A stretch of DNA of 64,000 bases from Bradyrhizobium barranii subsp. apii. GTDB taxonomy: Bacteria; Pseudomonadota; Alphaproteobacteria; Rhizobiales; Xanthobacteraceae. The position numbers were made by a program, and so were the translations under genes. Below the pieces are notes generated by a model. The model had not been told where the DNA came from and searched no databases. It saw only the letters and a program-made list of their open reading frames with translations. This document shows, piece by piece, positions 25,870 to 33,575 of this stretch. The DNA is taken from contig NZ_CP096255.1 in the NCBI RefSeq assembly GCF_011516635.5, positions 4,090,501-4,154,500 of the forward strand, read 5' to 3'. Positions within the stretch are counted from its first letter, which is position 1, and each line of letters starts with the position of its first letter.

Positions 25870-25898
25870 CTTGACGCCCGGCTGGCGAAAGGGGCACA
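25870..25898 (+). promoter_or_regulatory. Candidate promoter for riboswitch 2
   Basis: CTTGAC at 25870-25875 lies 36 nt before the aptamer, matching the arrangement at riboswitches 1 and 3. No convincing -10 is seen 17 nt downstream (GGCACA), so transcription from the cobA operon is also possible. Confidence 0.3.
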
Positions 25899-25905
25899 CA
25901 GGAGA

Positions 25906-26094
25906 CGCATGGTGCTCGAGGCGGCGGAAACCGCCGGAGCATAATCGGGAATGGGGGTGGGCGGACAGTTGCGCCGCCCAAAACCCCAGCCGCCCTTGCG
26001 ACTGTAAGCGGTGAGGGACTCCGATCAGCCACTGGGCCGCAAGGCCCGGGAAGGCCGGAGAACCCCAGTGAACCGCGAGCCAGGAGACCGGCCG
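25906..26094 (+). ncRNA. Cobalamin riboswitch 2, upstream of the CbiM-like gene and cobF-cobT
   Basis: The conserved order is present: ATCGGGAATGGGG, the core CAGCCGCCCTTGCGACTGTA (25988-26007), CAGCCACTGG (26026-26035), CCGGGAAGGCC (26046-26056) and the B12 box AGCCAGGAGACCGGCC (26078-26093). A GC hairpin GCCGTC-GGGTGT-GACGGC (26114-26131) follows and directly abuts the ribosome binding site AGGAAGG (26132-26138). It is oriented toward the CbiM-like gene at 26148. This is the only identifiable content of the 300-nt gap after cobA. Confidence 0.94.
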
Positions 26095-26147
26095 TGCATG
26101 TTTTGTGGCCAAGGCCGTCGGGTGTGACGGCAGGAAGGAACTGAACC

Positions 26148-26825
26148 ATGCATATCGAACCCGGAGTCGTATCGGGCGCCAAGCTCGTGTTGAGTTACGC
26201 AACCGGCATCGCCGTCGGCGGCGTTGCGCTGAAGCTCGCGGTCGAGACCGTGCGCGAGCAGGGCATCACGTCGTTCGCGGCGCGGACGCTCGCCACCACG
26301 GGCCTCGTGTTCGTCTTCTTCGAGATCCTGCCGCACTTCCCGGTCGGCGTCTCCGAGGTGCACTTCATCCTCGGCTCGACCCTGTTCCTGCTGTTTGGGG
26401 CAGCGCCCGCGGCCTTCGGCCTTGCGTTCGGACTGTTGTTCCAGGGCATCTTCTTCGAGCCGCCCGATCTGCCGCAATTCGGCATGAACGTCACCACGCT
26501 GCTGGTGCCGCTGTTCGGGATCCAGGCGATCGCCGCGCGGATCATTGCCCGCAACACCGCCTATGTCGATCTCAGGTATCGCCAGGCGCTGGCGCTGTCG
26601 ACCACGTATCAGGCCGGCGTCATCGCCTGGGTCGCGTTCTGGGCGCTCTATGGCTCCGGCTTCGGTGCGACCAACCTCGTCAACATCGCGACCTTCGCGG
26701 CCTCCTACGCGCTCGTTATCGTGATCGAGCCGCTGGCCGACCTCGGCGTGCTGGCGCTGGCAAAATCGCTGCGCGGCGTCACCGCGCCCGGTCTCGTCAC
26801 GCCGCGCCTGCACAACGCGGCTTAA
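26148..26825 (+). CDS. CbiM-like cobalt transporter membrane component
   Basis: The 225-residue protein is almost wholly hydrophobic with about six predicted membrane spans. It begins Met-His (MHIEPG); in CbiM/NikM proteins the N-terminal Met-His binds the metal. The B12 riboswitch directly upstream supports a cobalt-supply role. No CbiN, CbiQ or CbiO gene is nearby, so it either works alone or with ECF parts encoded elsewhere. The CbiM assignment rests on the N terminus, topology and context, not on full motif coverage. Confidence 0.7.
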   Translation: MHIEPGVVSGAKLVLSYATGIAVGGVALKLAVETVREQGITSFAARTLATTGLVFVFFEILPHFPVGVSEVHFILGSTLFLLFGAAPAAFGLAFGLLFQGIFFEPPDLPQFGMNVTTLLVPLFGIQAIAARIIARNTAYVDLRYRQALALSTTYQAGVIAWVAFWALYGSGFGATNLVNIATFAASYALVIVIEPLADLGVLALAKSLRGVTAPGLVTPRLHNAA

Positions 26826-26846
26826 GAGACAAAGGGGGCGGCCGTC

Positions 26847-27617
26847 ATGGCCGCCCCTGCACGCGCGATGCTCACGCTCTTCCTGATAGGCATCGGTTGC
26901 GGTGATCCCGGGCAGCTCACGCGCGCTGCCGTTCAAGCCATCAACGCGGCCGATCTGATCCTGATCCCGCGCAAGGGGATGGCGAAGTCCGATCTCGCAG
27001 ATCTCAGGCGGACGATTTGCGCGGATGTACTCACCAATCAAGCGACGCGCATTGCCGAGTTCGATCTTCCCGTGCGCGAAGCCGGTGAAGCGGACTATCA
27101 CAAGGGCGTGGACGATTGGCACGATGCCGTGGCCGCGGCGTGGTCGCGGACGATCGCGAGCCAGCTCGGTGATGATGGCAAGGTCGCGCTGCTGATCTGG
27201 GGCGATCCCTCGCTCTACGATTCCTCGCTGCGCATTGCGCGGCGGCTCGATCCCTTGCCTGATATCGACGTCGTGCCCGGCATCACTTCGATCCAGGCGC
27301 TATGCGCGGCGCATGCGCTGCCGCTCAACGACATCGGCGAGCCTTTCCTGGTCACGACGGGACGCCGCTTGCGCGAAGGCGGCTGGCCGCAGGGCGTCGA
27401 TACCGTGGTGGTGATGCTCGACGGCAGCACGGCGTTCCAGTCGCTCGATCCAGCCGGGTTGCACATCTGGTGGGGCGCCTATCTCGGCATGCCCGATCAA
27501 ATCGTCATGTCGGGCGTTCTGGCCGAGATCGGCCCGAGCATCGTCGCCGCGCGACAGGATGCGCGCGAGCGGCACGGCTGGATCATGGACAGCTACATTC
27601 TCAAGCGCAGGCCGTAA
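26847..27617 (+). CDS. cobF: Precorrin-6A synthase (deacetylating) CobF
   Basis: CobF methylates C1 of precorrin-5 and removes the extruded acetyl group; it is specific to the aerobic pathway. The 256-residue protein has a tetrapyrrole methylase motif (LIGIGCGDPGQLT), IWGDPSLYDSSLRI and VVPGITSIQALCA. ATG 26847 follows AAAGGGGG at a usable distance; ATG 26868 (MLTLFLIG) is an alternative start. It lies downstream of the CbiM-like gene with a 21-nt gap and is probably under riboswitch 2. Confidence 0.94.
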   Translation: MAAPARAMLTLFLIGIGCGDPGQLTRAAVQAINAADLILIPRKGMAKSDLADLRRTICADVLTNQATRIAEFDLPVREAGEADYHKGVDDWHDAVAAAWSRTIASQLGDDGKVALLIWGDPSLYDSSLRIARRLDPLPDIDVVPGITSIQALCAAHALPLNDIGEPFLVTTGRRLREGGWPQGVDTVVVMLDGSTAFQSLDPAGLHIWWGAYLGMPDQIVMSGVLAEIGPSIVAARQDARERHGWIMDSYILKRRP

Positions 27618-27627
27618 GCGAGGCAGC

Positions 27628-28680
27628 ATGCTCCCCGATTGGGTCACCCGGAAATGCCCAGATGTCTCCGCTGTCCATCGCGAGGCGGCGCTCGCGCGGC
27701 AGGCGCAACTCACAAAACCGGCCGGCGCGCTCGGCCGGCTGGAGCAGCTTGCGGTCGAGCTTGCGGGCCTGCAAGCGACCGAGCAGCCGCGCGCCGCGCG
27801 GGTGCCGATCATCGTCTTCGCCGGCGATCACGGCATCGTCGCGCAGGGCGTGTCGGCCTATCCGCAAGGAGTGACCATCGCGATGATGGCGAATTTTGCC
27901 TCGGGCGGTGCCGCAATCTCGGTGCTGGCGCGTGAGCTTGGCTCAAACCTTGAGGTCGTCGATGCCGGCACGCTGGCGCAGGAGGAGATCGCGGGCGTCG
28001 TTACCGACAAGCCGCGCAGCGGCACGCGCGACTTCAGCGTGGAAGCCGCGCTCACCCCCACGGAGCTGGCATTCGCCTTCGAGGCCGGTCAGCGCGCAGT
28101 CGCGCGCGCAGACGCCGGCAGGCCCGATCTCCTGATCTTCGGCGAGATGGGCATCGGCAATACCACGACGTCGGCGGCGATTGCGGCGAGCCTGCTCGGC
28201 ATCAGTGCCGAGGAGATCGCGGGCAGCGGTACCGGCGTCGACGCGGCCGGCCGCGTGCACAAGGCGCGCGTGATCGACGCTGCGATCGCGCATCATAGCG
28301 TTGCAGGTGCTTCGCCGGAAAAGATTCTGTGCGCCGTCGGCGGCCTCGAAATCGCGGCGATCTGCGGCGCCATCATTGCGGCTGCGCAAGCCCGCATTCC
28401 CGTGTTGATCGATGGCTTCATCGTATCCGTGGCAGCGCTGGCGGCGGTGCGGCTGAACCCGTCGTGCCAGCCATTCCTGCTGCCGTCGCATCAATCGGCG
28501 GAGCAGGGGCATCGGCTGGTGCTGCGCGCGCTGAACGTGCTGCCGTTGATCAGCCTCGATCTCAGGCTCGGCGAAGGATCGGGTGCCGCCATCGCGCTGC
28601 CGCTGGTGCGGCTCGCGTGCAGCCTTCACAACGGCATGGCGACCTTCGCGCAGGCCAATGTGCCGGATCGCCCGGCCTGA
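27628..28680 (+). CDS. cobT: Nicotinate-nucleotide:dimethylbenzimidazole phosphoribosyltransferase
   Basis: The enzyme makes alpha-ribazole phosphate from dimethylbenzimidazole (the BluB product) and nicotinate mononucleotide. The 350-residue protein has FAGDHGIVAQGVSAYPQ, GEMGIGNTTTSAA, LIDGFIVSVAAL and the catalytic glutamate in LGEGSGAA (E316, equivalent to E317 of Salmonella CobT). ATG 27628 is 10 nt after the cobF stop. It is called cobU in the Pseudomonas denitrificans scheme and is not the chelatase CobT. Confidence 0.94.
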   Translation: MLPDWVTRKCPDVSAVHREAALARQAQLTKPAGALGRLEQLAVELAGLQATEQPRAARVPIIVFAGDHGIVAQGVSAYPQGVTIAMMANFASGGAAISVLARELGSNLEVVDAGTLAQEEIAGVVTDKPRSGTRDFSVEAALTPTELAFAFEAGQRAVARADAGRPDLLIFGEMGIGNTTTSAAIAASLLGISAEEIAGSGTGVDAAGRVHKARVIDAAIAHHSVAGASPEKILCAVGGLEIAAICGAIIAAAQARIPVLIDGFIVSVAALAAVRLNPSCQPFLLPSHQSAEQGHRLVLRALNVLPLISLDLRLGEGSGAAIALPLVRLACSLHNGMATFAQANVPDRPA

Positions 28681-28686
28681 TCCGGC

Positions 28687-29259
28687 TCAAGCCGCGCGCT
28701 GATTGACCGCGACGACGCGCCAGCCGGTGGCGAGGCGGTCGATCCGGGTCAGTGACAACGGATCGATCACGAAGCGCAAGGCCGCTTGTGGTGTCAGATC
28801 CAGCGCAATGCAGAGTGCGGCGCGGATGGTGCCGGAATGCACGACGAGCGTTGCTGAGCCGGCGCCGATTTGCGCGAGACCCAGCCGGACGCGCGCGACC
28901 TGATCCTCAAAACTTTCGCCGCCCGGCGGCCGCCCGTGCGCCGGATTGCTCCAGAACTGCGCATAGGCCTCCCCGCCGCTCGCGGCGAGTTCGTCATGCC
29001 GCCGGCCGGTCCAGTCGCCAAAATCCTGCTCACTGAATTCGGGCACCAACGCGGGTTCGAGTCCCAGCGCGCGCGCCGTCTCAACCGTGCGTCGCGCCGG
29101 GCTCGCAAAGCTCGCAGCATCTGGCGGGAGCCTCTGCCGCAAGGCCTCCAGTTGCACGCGGTCGCCGAGATCGGCGGGCGCGTCGGCCGCGTGGATCGTC
29201 CCTTTGACGCCGTCGACGGGCGCATGCCGTATCAGCCAGAGGAAGGTCTCGCCTTCCAT
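28687..29259 (-). CDS. Histidine phosphatase, probable alpha-ribazole phosphatase
   Basis: This is a 190-residue phosphoglycerate-mutase-like phosphatase. The catalytic motif reads LIRHAPVDG (R11-H12), with Ala-Pro where many members have Gly. FSEQDFGDWTGR and the second catalytic histidine in LVVHSGT are present. In cobalamin clusters this family removes the phosphate of alpha-ribazole phosphate or of the completed cobalamin phosphate. ATG 29259 is chosen for its GGAG ribosome binding site; the upstream extension in frame covers riboswitch 3 antisense and is rejected. It converges with cobT (6-nt gap). Confidence 0.8.
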   Translation of the reverse strand: MEGETFLWLIRHAPVDGVKGTIHAADAPADLGDRVQLEALRQRLPPDAASFASPARRTVETARALGLEPALVPEFSEQDFGDWTGRRHDELAASGGEAYAQFWSNPAHGRPPGGESFEDQVARVRLGLAQIGAGSATLVVHSGTIRAALCIALDLTPQAALRFVIDPLSLTRIDRLATGWRVVAVNQRAA

Positions 29260-29309
29260 GCCTATCTCCAAGGAAGTTGGTCGCTGTGGTAATAACGTCG
29301 TATCGGCAC

Positions 29310-29339
29310 ATTGACTCTGTCTTGTTGGTAATCCTAGAT
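29310..29339 (+). promoter_or_regulatory. Candidate promoter for riboswitch 3
   Basis: ATTGAC (29310-29315) and CTAGAT (29334-29339) are separated by 18 nt and match the alphaproteobacterial housekeeping consensus CTTGAC/CTATAT at 5 of 6 positions each. Transcription would start at the 5' edge of the aptamer. Confidence 0.55.
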
Positions 29340-29344
29340 GGCTT

Positions 29345-29516
29345 TGACGGTTTCCCCGAGTGGGGATGAAAAGGGAATGCGGTGCGGGGATTTTGTCCCC
29401 AATGCCGCGGCTGCCCCCGCAACTGTAAGCGGCGAATCTTGCGTCACGAGCCACTGGGTATCTCGGTCCCGGGAAGGCGATGCAAGGTACTGACCCGCGA
29501 GCCAGGAGACCTGCCG
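29345..29516 (+). ncRNA. Cobalamin riboswitch 3, upstream of TonB receptor and PepSY protein
   Basis: This is the most consensus-like of the three aptamers: GAAAAGGGAATGCGGTGCG, the core GCTGCCCCCGCAACTGTAAG (29410-29429), GAGCCACTGG, CCGGGAAGGCGATGC and the B12 box GAGCCAGGAGACCTGCC (29499-29515). It lies in the divergent gap between the phosphatase and the receptor gene and points to the receptor. Confidence 0.96.
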
Positions 29517-29595
29517 TCAGCCGTGGTCACACGCGAAGATGTCGGTCGGGGAGTACAGACATTCGGCTTCATCGGAAGGCTCAAAGGCCGGAGGT

Positions 29596-29642
29596 GGGAC
29601 CTGGTTCGCTGTGACGTGCCACTGACGTCATACCGAGGTCCC
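29596..29642 (+). promoter_or_regulatory. Shine-Dalgarno-sequestering hairpin of riboswitch 3
   Basis: GGGACCT (29596-29602) pairs with AGGTCCC (29636-29642). The 3' arm overlaps the likely ribosome binding site GAGG (29635-29638), 9 nt before GTG 29648. A nested stem TGACGT/ACGTCA (29612-29617 with 29625-29630) supports folding. Confidence 0.5.
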
Positions 29643-29647
29643 GAACT

Positions 29648-32020
29648 GTGTCTTCCATTCGTCTTGTCCGACCGCGTTGCTTCCTGCTCGCTTCCGCCGC
29701 GCTTACTTCATTTGCAGTCGCCGATCTGCCCGCAGCGCTGGCGCAGCAGGCCCGCGAGCCGCTGCCGCCGGTCGAGGTGTCGCCCGCCCAATCCCGCAAA
29801 CCGGCAAAGCCGGCGGCCCGGGACGCGCAGAGCCCACGCCGCGCAGCATCGCGCAGGCCAGCGGCCGCATCGGCCGCGGCCAAGCCCGTCGTGCCGACCG
29901 CGGCGGCGCAGACGCCGCTCAACACCAATGTGGTTGCCGAGAGCGCCTCGCGCCTCGGCCTGACCGTGCAGGAGACACCCGCGACCGTCGAAGTCATCTC
30001 GGCCGAGACCATGCGGGAGCAGGGCTATCGCACCGTGTCGGAGGTGGCGCAGGGCGCGGTCGGTGTCACCTCCGGCGACAATCCGGCCGAGCCCGCAGCT
30101 TTCTCCATGCGTGGCTTCACCAACAGCCAGATCAACATGCTCTACAACGGCATCAAGATCGGTCCGCAGAACATGACCTCGCGGATCACGGATACGGCCA
30201 ATCTCGCAGCCGTGGAATTTTTGAAAGGTCCGGCCTCGCTGATGTCGGGCGAAGGTGCCGCCGGTGGCGCAATCAACTTGATCACGAAGCAGCCACACAC
30301 CGGGCCGATCCGGAATGAAGCTGACTTTTCCTGGGATTCGCTCAACTCGTTCGGCGTCCATTACGGCTCGGGCGGCAGCACCAACGTCCAGGGGCTCGAC
30401 TACCGCTTCGACATCAGCCGCGCCTCGCTCAATGGCTTTGCCGACGACACCAATACCAAGACGTTGGATGTGTCTGGCCAGCTCAATTACCGCATCTCCG
30501 ACAGCCTCAAGATCTGGGGCGCGATCGAGTACCGGGAAGATCGCTCGAAGGCCTATTGGGGCGCACCGCTGGTACCGATCGCCTTCAGCGGCTCGCATGC
30601 GACGAGCGGCATTGTTTCGGGCAATTACGTCTCGAACTTCAACAAAACGAATCTCGGTGCGATCACGATCGACGATCGTACCTTCAACACCAATTACAAC
30701 GTTCTCGACAACCGCAACGTGGCACAAGAGGTGTGGCTGCGCGGCGGCTTCGAACTGAAGCTGGCGCCTGACCTGACGCTGAAGAGCCAAGCCTATGCCT
30801 ATGGCGCGGAGCGTACCTGGTTCAACAACGAGATCGAGGCTTTCAATGCCAGTACGGGCCTGCCCAACTCGAACATGGTCGATCGCGAGCGCTTCTATGT
30901 TGCACATAGCCAACGCCTTGTCGGCAACATTACCGACCTGATTTGGGACGCTAATATCGCAGGCTTCGACAACCGCCTGGTCACGACACTTTCGTCCAGC
31001 TATCTCGATTTCGTCAGGCCAGGCGCGGCCAACTTCCCGGACGATTACGTCTCGCTCGTCAATCCCGACCGTGGCCTTTACGGCCTGCTCACGACGCAGC
31101 AGCAGACCGCGCGTATCGACAACGAGGCGCTGTCGTTCGAGGACCGGCTGAAACTGACGCGCAGCTTTGCGCTGATCGGCGGCCTCCGCGTCGAGCATAT
31201 CGGGCTTGACCGCAACTGGACCGACAAGAACGGGCTGGAAAAGGCGGGCTTTCCGTACACGAAAGACTGGGCGCCGGTGACGGGTCGTATCGGCTACACG
31301 TGGGAGGCCGTGCCCGGCCTGACCTTCTTCAGCCAGTACGCGACCGGCGCGGACGTCTCGGCCAATAACATTTTCCTGCTTCTGCCGACGCAGCCGCTCG
31401 ACCTGACGACGGCGCGCACCTATGAGACGGGCATCAAGCGTCTGTTCTGGGACAACCGGGCGGAGTGGTCGTTCTCGGCCTACGACATCCTGCGCAAGAA
31501 CGTCTATGCAGCGGCCGGCGGCATGCAGCTCAACATCGCAGGCCGGCAGGAGTCGAAGGGCGTCGAACTCGCCGCGGCAGTACGCCCGATCGATCCCCTG
31601 CGGCTCTGGGGCAACATCGCCTATGTCGATGCACGCTATGCCGACTACAATTTTGCCGGTGGTTCGTTCTCCGGCAACACGCCGCCGAACGTGCCGCGTG
31701 TCGTGGCCAATGCCGGTGCGTCGTACCGGTTCTTCACGCCCTGGCCGGTGGAACTCGGCATCATCGGCCGCTATGTCGGCGACCGCTACAACACCGATGC
31801 CAACGTCGTGACGATGAAGGCCTACACCGTCGCCGACGTCTACGCCTTCGTCGACATCCCGAAGGCGGTGTTCAACGCGGTCGACCAGGCCCGTCTGGGC
31901 TTCCGCGTGCGCAACATCACCGACAAGCGCTACGCGATCTGGGGCGATCCGTTCTATCCCGACCAGATCCTGCTCGGTGCGCCCAGGACCTATGAGCTCT
32001 CGGCCGCGTTCAAATGGTAG
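29648..32020 (+). CDS. TonB-dependent outer-membrane receptor under cobalamin riboswitch control
   Basis: The 790-residue protein begins at GTG 29648 with a signal peptide ending ALAQQ. A 50-60 residue Ala/Pro/Lys/Arg linker follows, then a plug domain (about 95-230, EVISAETMREQGYRTVSEVAQ..., SMRGFTNSQINMLYNG, EFLKGPASLMSGEGAAGGAIN) and a beta-barrel ending in an aromatic residue (AFKW). The plug resembles siderophore (FhuA-like) receptors more than BtuB. The riboswitch, however, argues for uptake of a corrinoid or a cobalt complex. A PepSY membrane protein is the next gene, 12 nt downstream. Confidence 0.88.
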   Translation: MSSIRLVRPRCFLLASAALTSFAVADLPAALAQQAREPLPPVEVSPAQSRKPAKPAARDAQSPRRAASRRPAAASAAAKPVVPTAAAQTPLNTNVVAESASRLGLTVQETPATVEVISAETMREQGYRTVSEVAQGAVGVTSGDNPAEPAAFSMRGFTNSQINMLYNGIKIGPQNMTSRITDTANLAAVEFLKGPASLMSGEGAAGGAINLITKQPHTGPIRNEADFSWDSLNSFGVHYGSGGSTNVQGLDYRFDISRASLNGFADDTNTKTLDVSGQLNYRISDSLKIWGAIEYREDRSKAYWGAPLVPIAFSGSHATSGIVSGNYVSNFNKTNLGAITIDDRTFNTNYNVLDNRNVAQEVWLRGGFELKLAPDLTLKSQAYAYGAERTWFNNEIEAFNASTGLPNSNMVDRERFYVAHSQRLVGNITDLIWDANIAGFDNRLVTTLSSSYLDFVRPGAANFPDDYVSLVNPDRGLYGLLTTQQQTARIDNEALSFEDRLKLTRSFALIGGLRVEHIGLDRNWTDKNGLEKAGFPYTKDWAPVTGRIGYTWEAVPGLTFFSQYATGADVSANNIFLLLPTQPLDLTTARTYETGIKRLFWDNRAEWSFSAYDILRKNVYAAAGGMQLNIAGRQESKGVELAAAVRPIDPLRLWGNIAYVDARYADYNFAGGSFSGNTPPNVPRVVANAGASYRFFTPWPVELGIIGRYVGDRYNTDANVVTMKAYTVADVYAFVDIPKAVFNAVDQARLGFRVRNITDKRYAIWGDPFYPDQILLGAPRTYELSAAFKW

Positions 32021-32032
32021 GGCGCTGACCAC

Positions 32033-33454
32033 ATGATGAACGCGATCGTGCTGCTGCATCGCTGGCTCGGGATCGCGTTCTGCCTGCTGTTCGCGATGTG
32101 GTTCGCGAGCGGAATCGTGATGCACTTCGTCCCGTTTCCGTTGTTGACGGAGGCGGAACGTTTTTCCGGGCTCGCGCCGGTGGCTGGCGGAGAGGTGAGG
32201 ATTGCGGTCGCGGATGCCGTCGCCGCGAGCGGGGTCACGGACGCCACGCGCGTTCGCCTGGTCCAGCGGAGCGACGGGCCGGTCTATGTCGTGTCGGACC
32301 CGTCGCGTGTGCGCGCGGTCCATGCCTCCGACGGACGGGATGCATCGGTGACGTCCGCCGACGTCGCGGTCGGTATCGCGCGGGATCATGCCCGGCAACG
32401 CGGGCTCGATGCCGCGCGGGCGGCGATGATTTCGGGCGCGGATTATGATCAATGGAGCGTACCCAACGGCTTTGATCGATACCGGCCTCTGTTGCGCGTC
32501 GCTCTTGGCGATGCAGCCGGAACCGAGGTCTATGTCTCCTCGCGCACCGGCGAAGTCGTGCTGGATACGACCCGCAGCGAGCGCGGGTGGAATTGGGCCG
32601 GCAGCGTCCTGCACTGGATCTATCCGACGGTCCTGAGGAGCAACTGGTCCCTTTGGGATCAGGTGGTCTCGACATTGTCGCTGGTGGCTTTTATCGCCGC
32701 GACGCTCGGCGCGGTGCTCGGAATTATCAGGATCAGGATTCGAGGGCGTCGGGTCTCGTCGCCTTATCGCGGCTGGCACGCACTGCATCACATCATTGGT
32801 CTCGTCGCGACCGTTTTCGTGCTGACCTGGAGTTTCAGTGGCTGGCTCTCGATGGATCACGGCCGGCTGTTCTCGCGCGGGGAGCTGACCCCGACCGAAG
32901 CGGGCGTGGCGTATGCCGCGCCTGACTGGACGACGGCCCCACCGGTCGGTCAGCCGTCGGCTCGCGACATCGAATGGTTCGCCGTCAACGGTGTTGTCTA
33001 CCGGCGCGACCGGACCGGCCTCGCCAGTCAGACCTTAACCAAAACGGAGGAGGCGAGCCGCAGCCGGCAGGTGGCATTCCTCGGCGAGAAGGATGTCCAT
33101 GACCTGACGACGCGCCTTGCGCCGGGTTGCGGCGCCCCGTCCGTTCTAGCCGACAATGACGACTATCCCGCGCACTCGGCTGTCCCCGGAGCGCCCGTCT
33201 ATCGCTCCCGATGCGGCGACCTCTGGTTCGACATCGACGGTGCCGACGGCCGTGTGCTGCAAAGACTGGATGCCTCGCGGCGCGCCTATCGCTGGTTCTA
33301 TAGCGCGCTTCACACGCTCGATTTTCCCGTTCTCATGGCGCATCCGCGTCTGCGCGATATCCTGGTCGTCGGGTCCTGCTTGCTGGGGCTGGTATTTTCC
33401 GTCACCGGCATCGTCATCGGCTGGCGGCGCTTGCGGTCGACCTTCGCGGCTTGA
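32033..33454 (+). CDS. PepSY-associated membrane protein, putative periplasm-facing reductase
   Basis: The 473-residue protein has four predicted membrane spans: about 7-30, 215-240, 255-280 and 440-465. Histidines lie at or near the membrane (H9, H31, LHWIYP, ALHHIIG, ALHTLDF), as in PepSY_TM proteins thought to carry haem and reduce ferric siderophores. Large periplasmic segments carry PepSY-like strands. It directly follows the riboswitch-controlled TonB receptor, so a role in reducing the imported metal complex or corrinoid is inferred; the family has few proven functions. Confidence 0.78.
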   Translation: MMNAIVLLHRWLGIAFCLLFAMWFASGIVMHFVPFPLLTEAERFSGLAPVAGGEVRIAVADAVAASGVTDATRVRLVQRSDGPVYVVSDPSRVRAVHASDGRDASVTSADVAVGIARDHARQRGLDAARAAMISGADYDQWSVPNGFDRYRPLLRVALGDAAGTEVYVSSRTGEVVLDTTRSERGWNWAGSVLHWIYPTVLRSNWSLWDQVVSTLSLVAFIAATLGAVLGIIRIRIRGRRVSSPYRGWHALHHIIGLVATVFVLTWSFSGWLSMDHGRLFSRGELTPTEAGVAYAAPDWTTAPPVGQPSARDIEWFAVNGVVYRRDRTGLASQTLTKTEEASRSRQVAFLGEKDVHDLTTRLAPGCGAPSVLADNDDYPAHSAVPGAPVYRSRCGDLWFDIDGADGRVLQRLDASRRAYRWFYSALHTLDFPVLMAHPRLRDILVVGSCLLGLVFSVTGIVIGWRRLRSTFAA

Positions 33455-33575
33455 GCTGCGTATCGAACAAATCATATGCGCCATGCAGATTGCGGGTTGC
33501 GCGGGCGATGGCAGGCGCGGATGATCGTCCGAGGGGGCGCAGCGGTGCGCTCTCTCAATGGGGCGATCGTGATCG

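Noticed and set aside
29708..32860. A 1050-codon open frame on the minus strand opposite the TonB receptor
   Set aside because: It is a GC-rich shadow: composition dominated by Arg, Asp, His and Ala, no domain, and it covers a clear receptor, riboswitch-linked operon and PepSY gene on the other strand.
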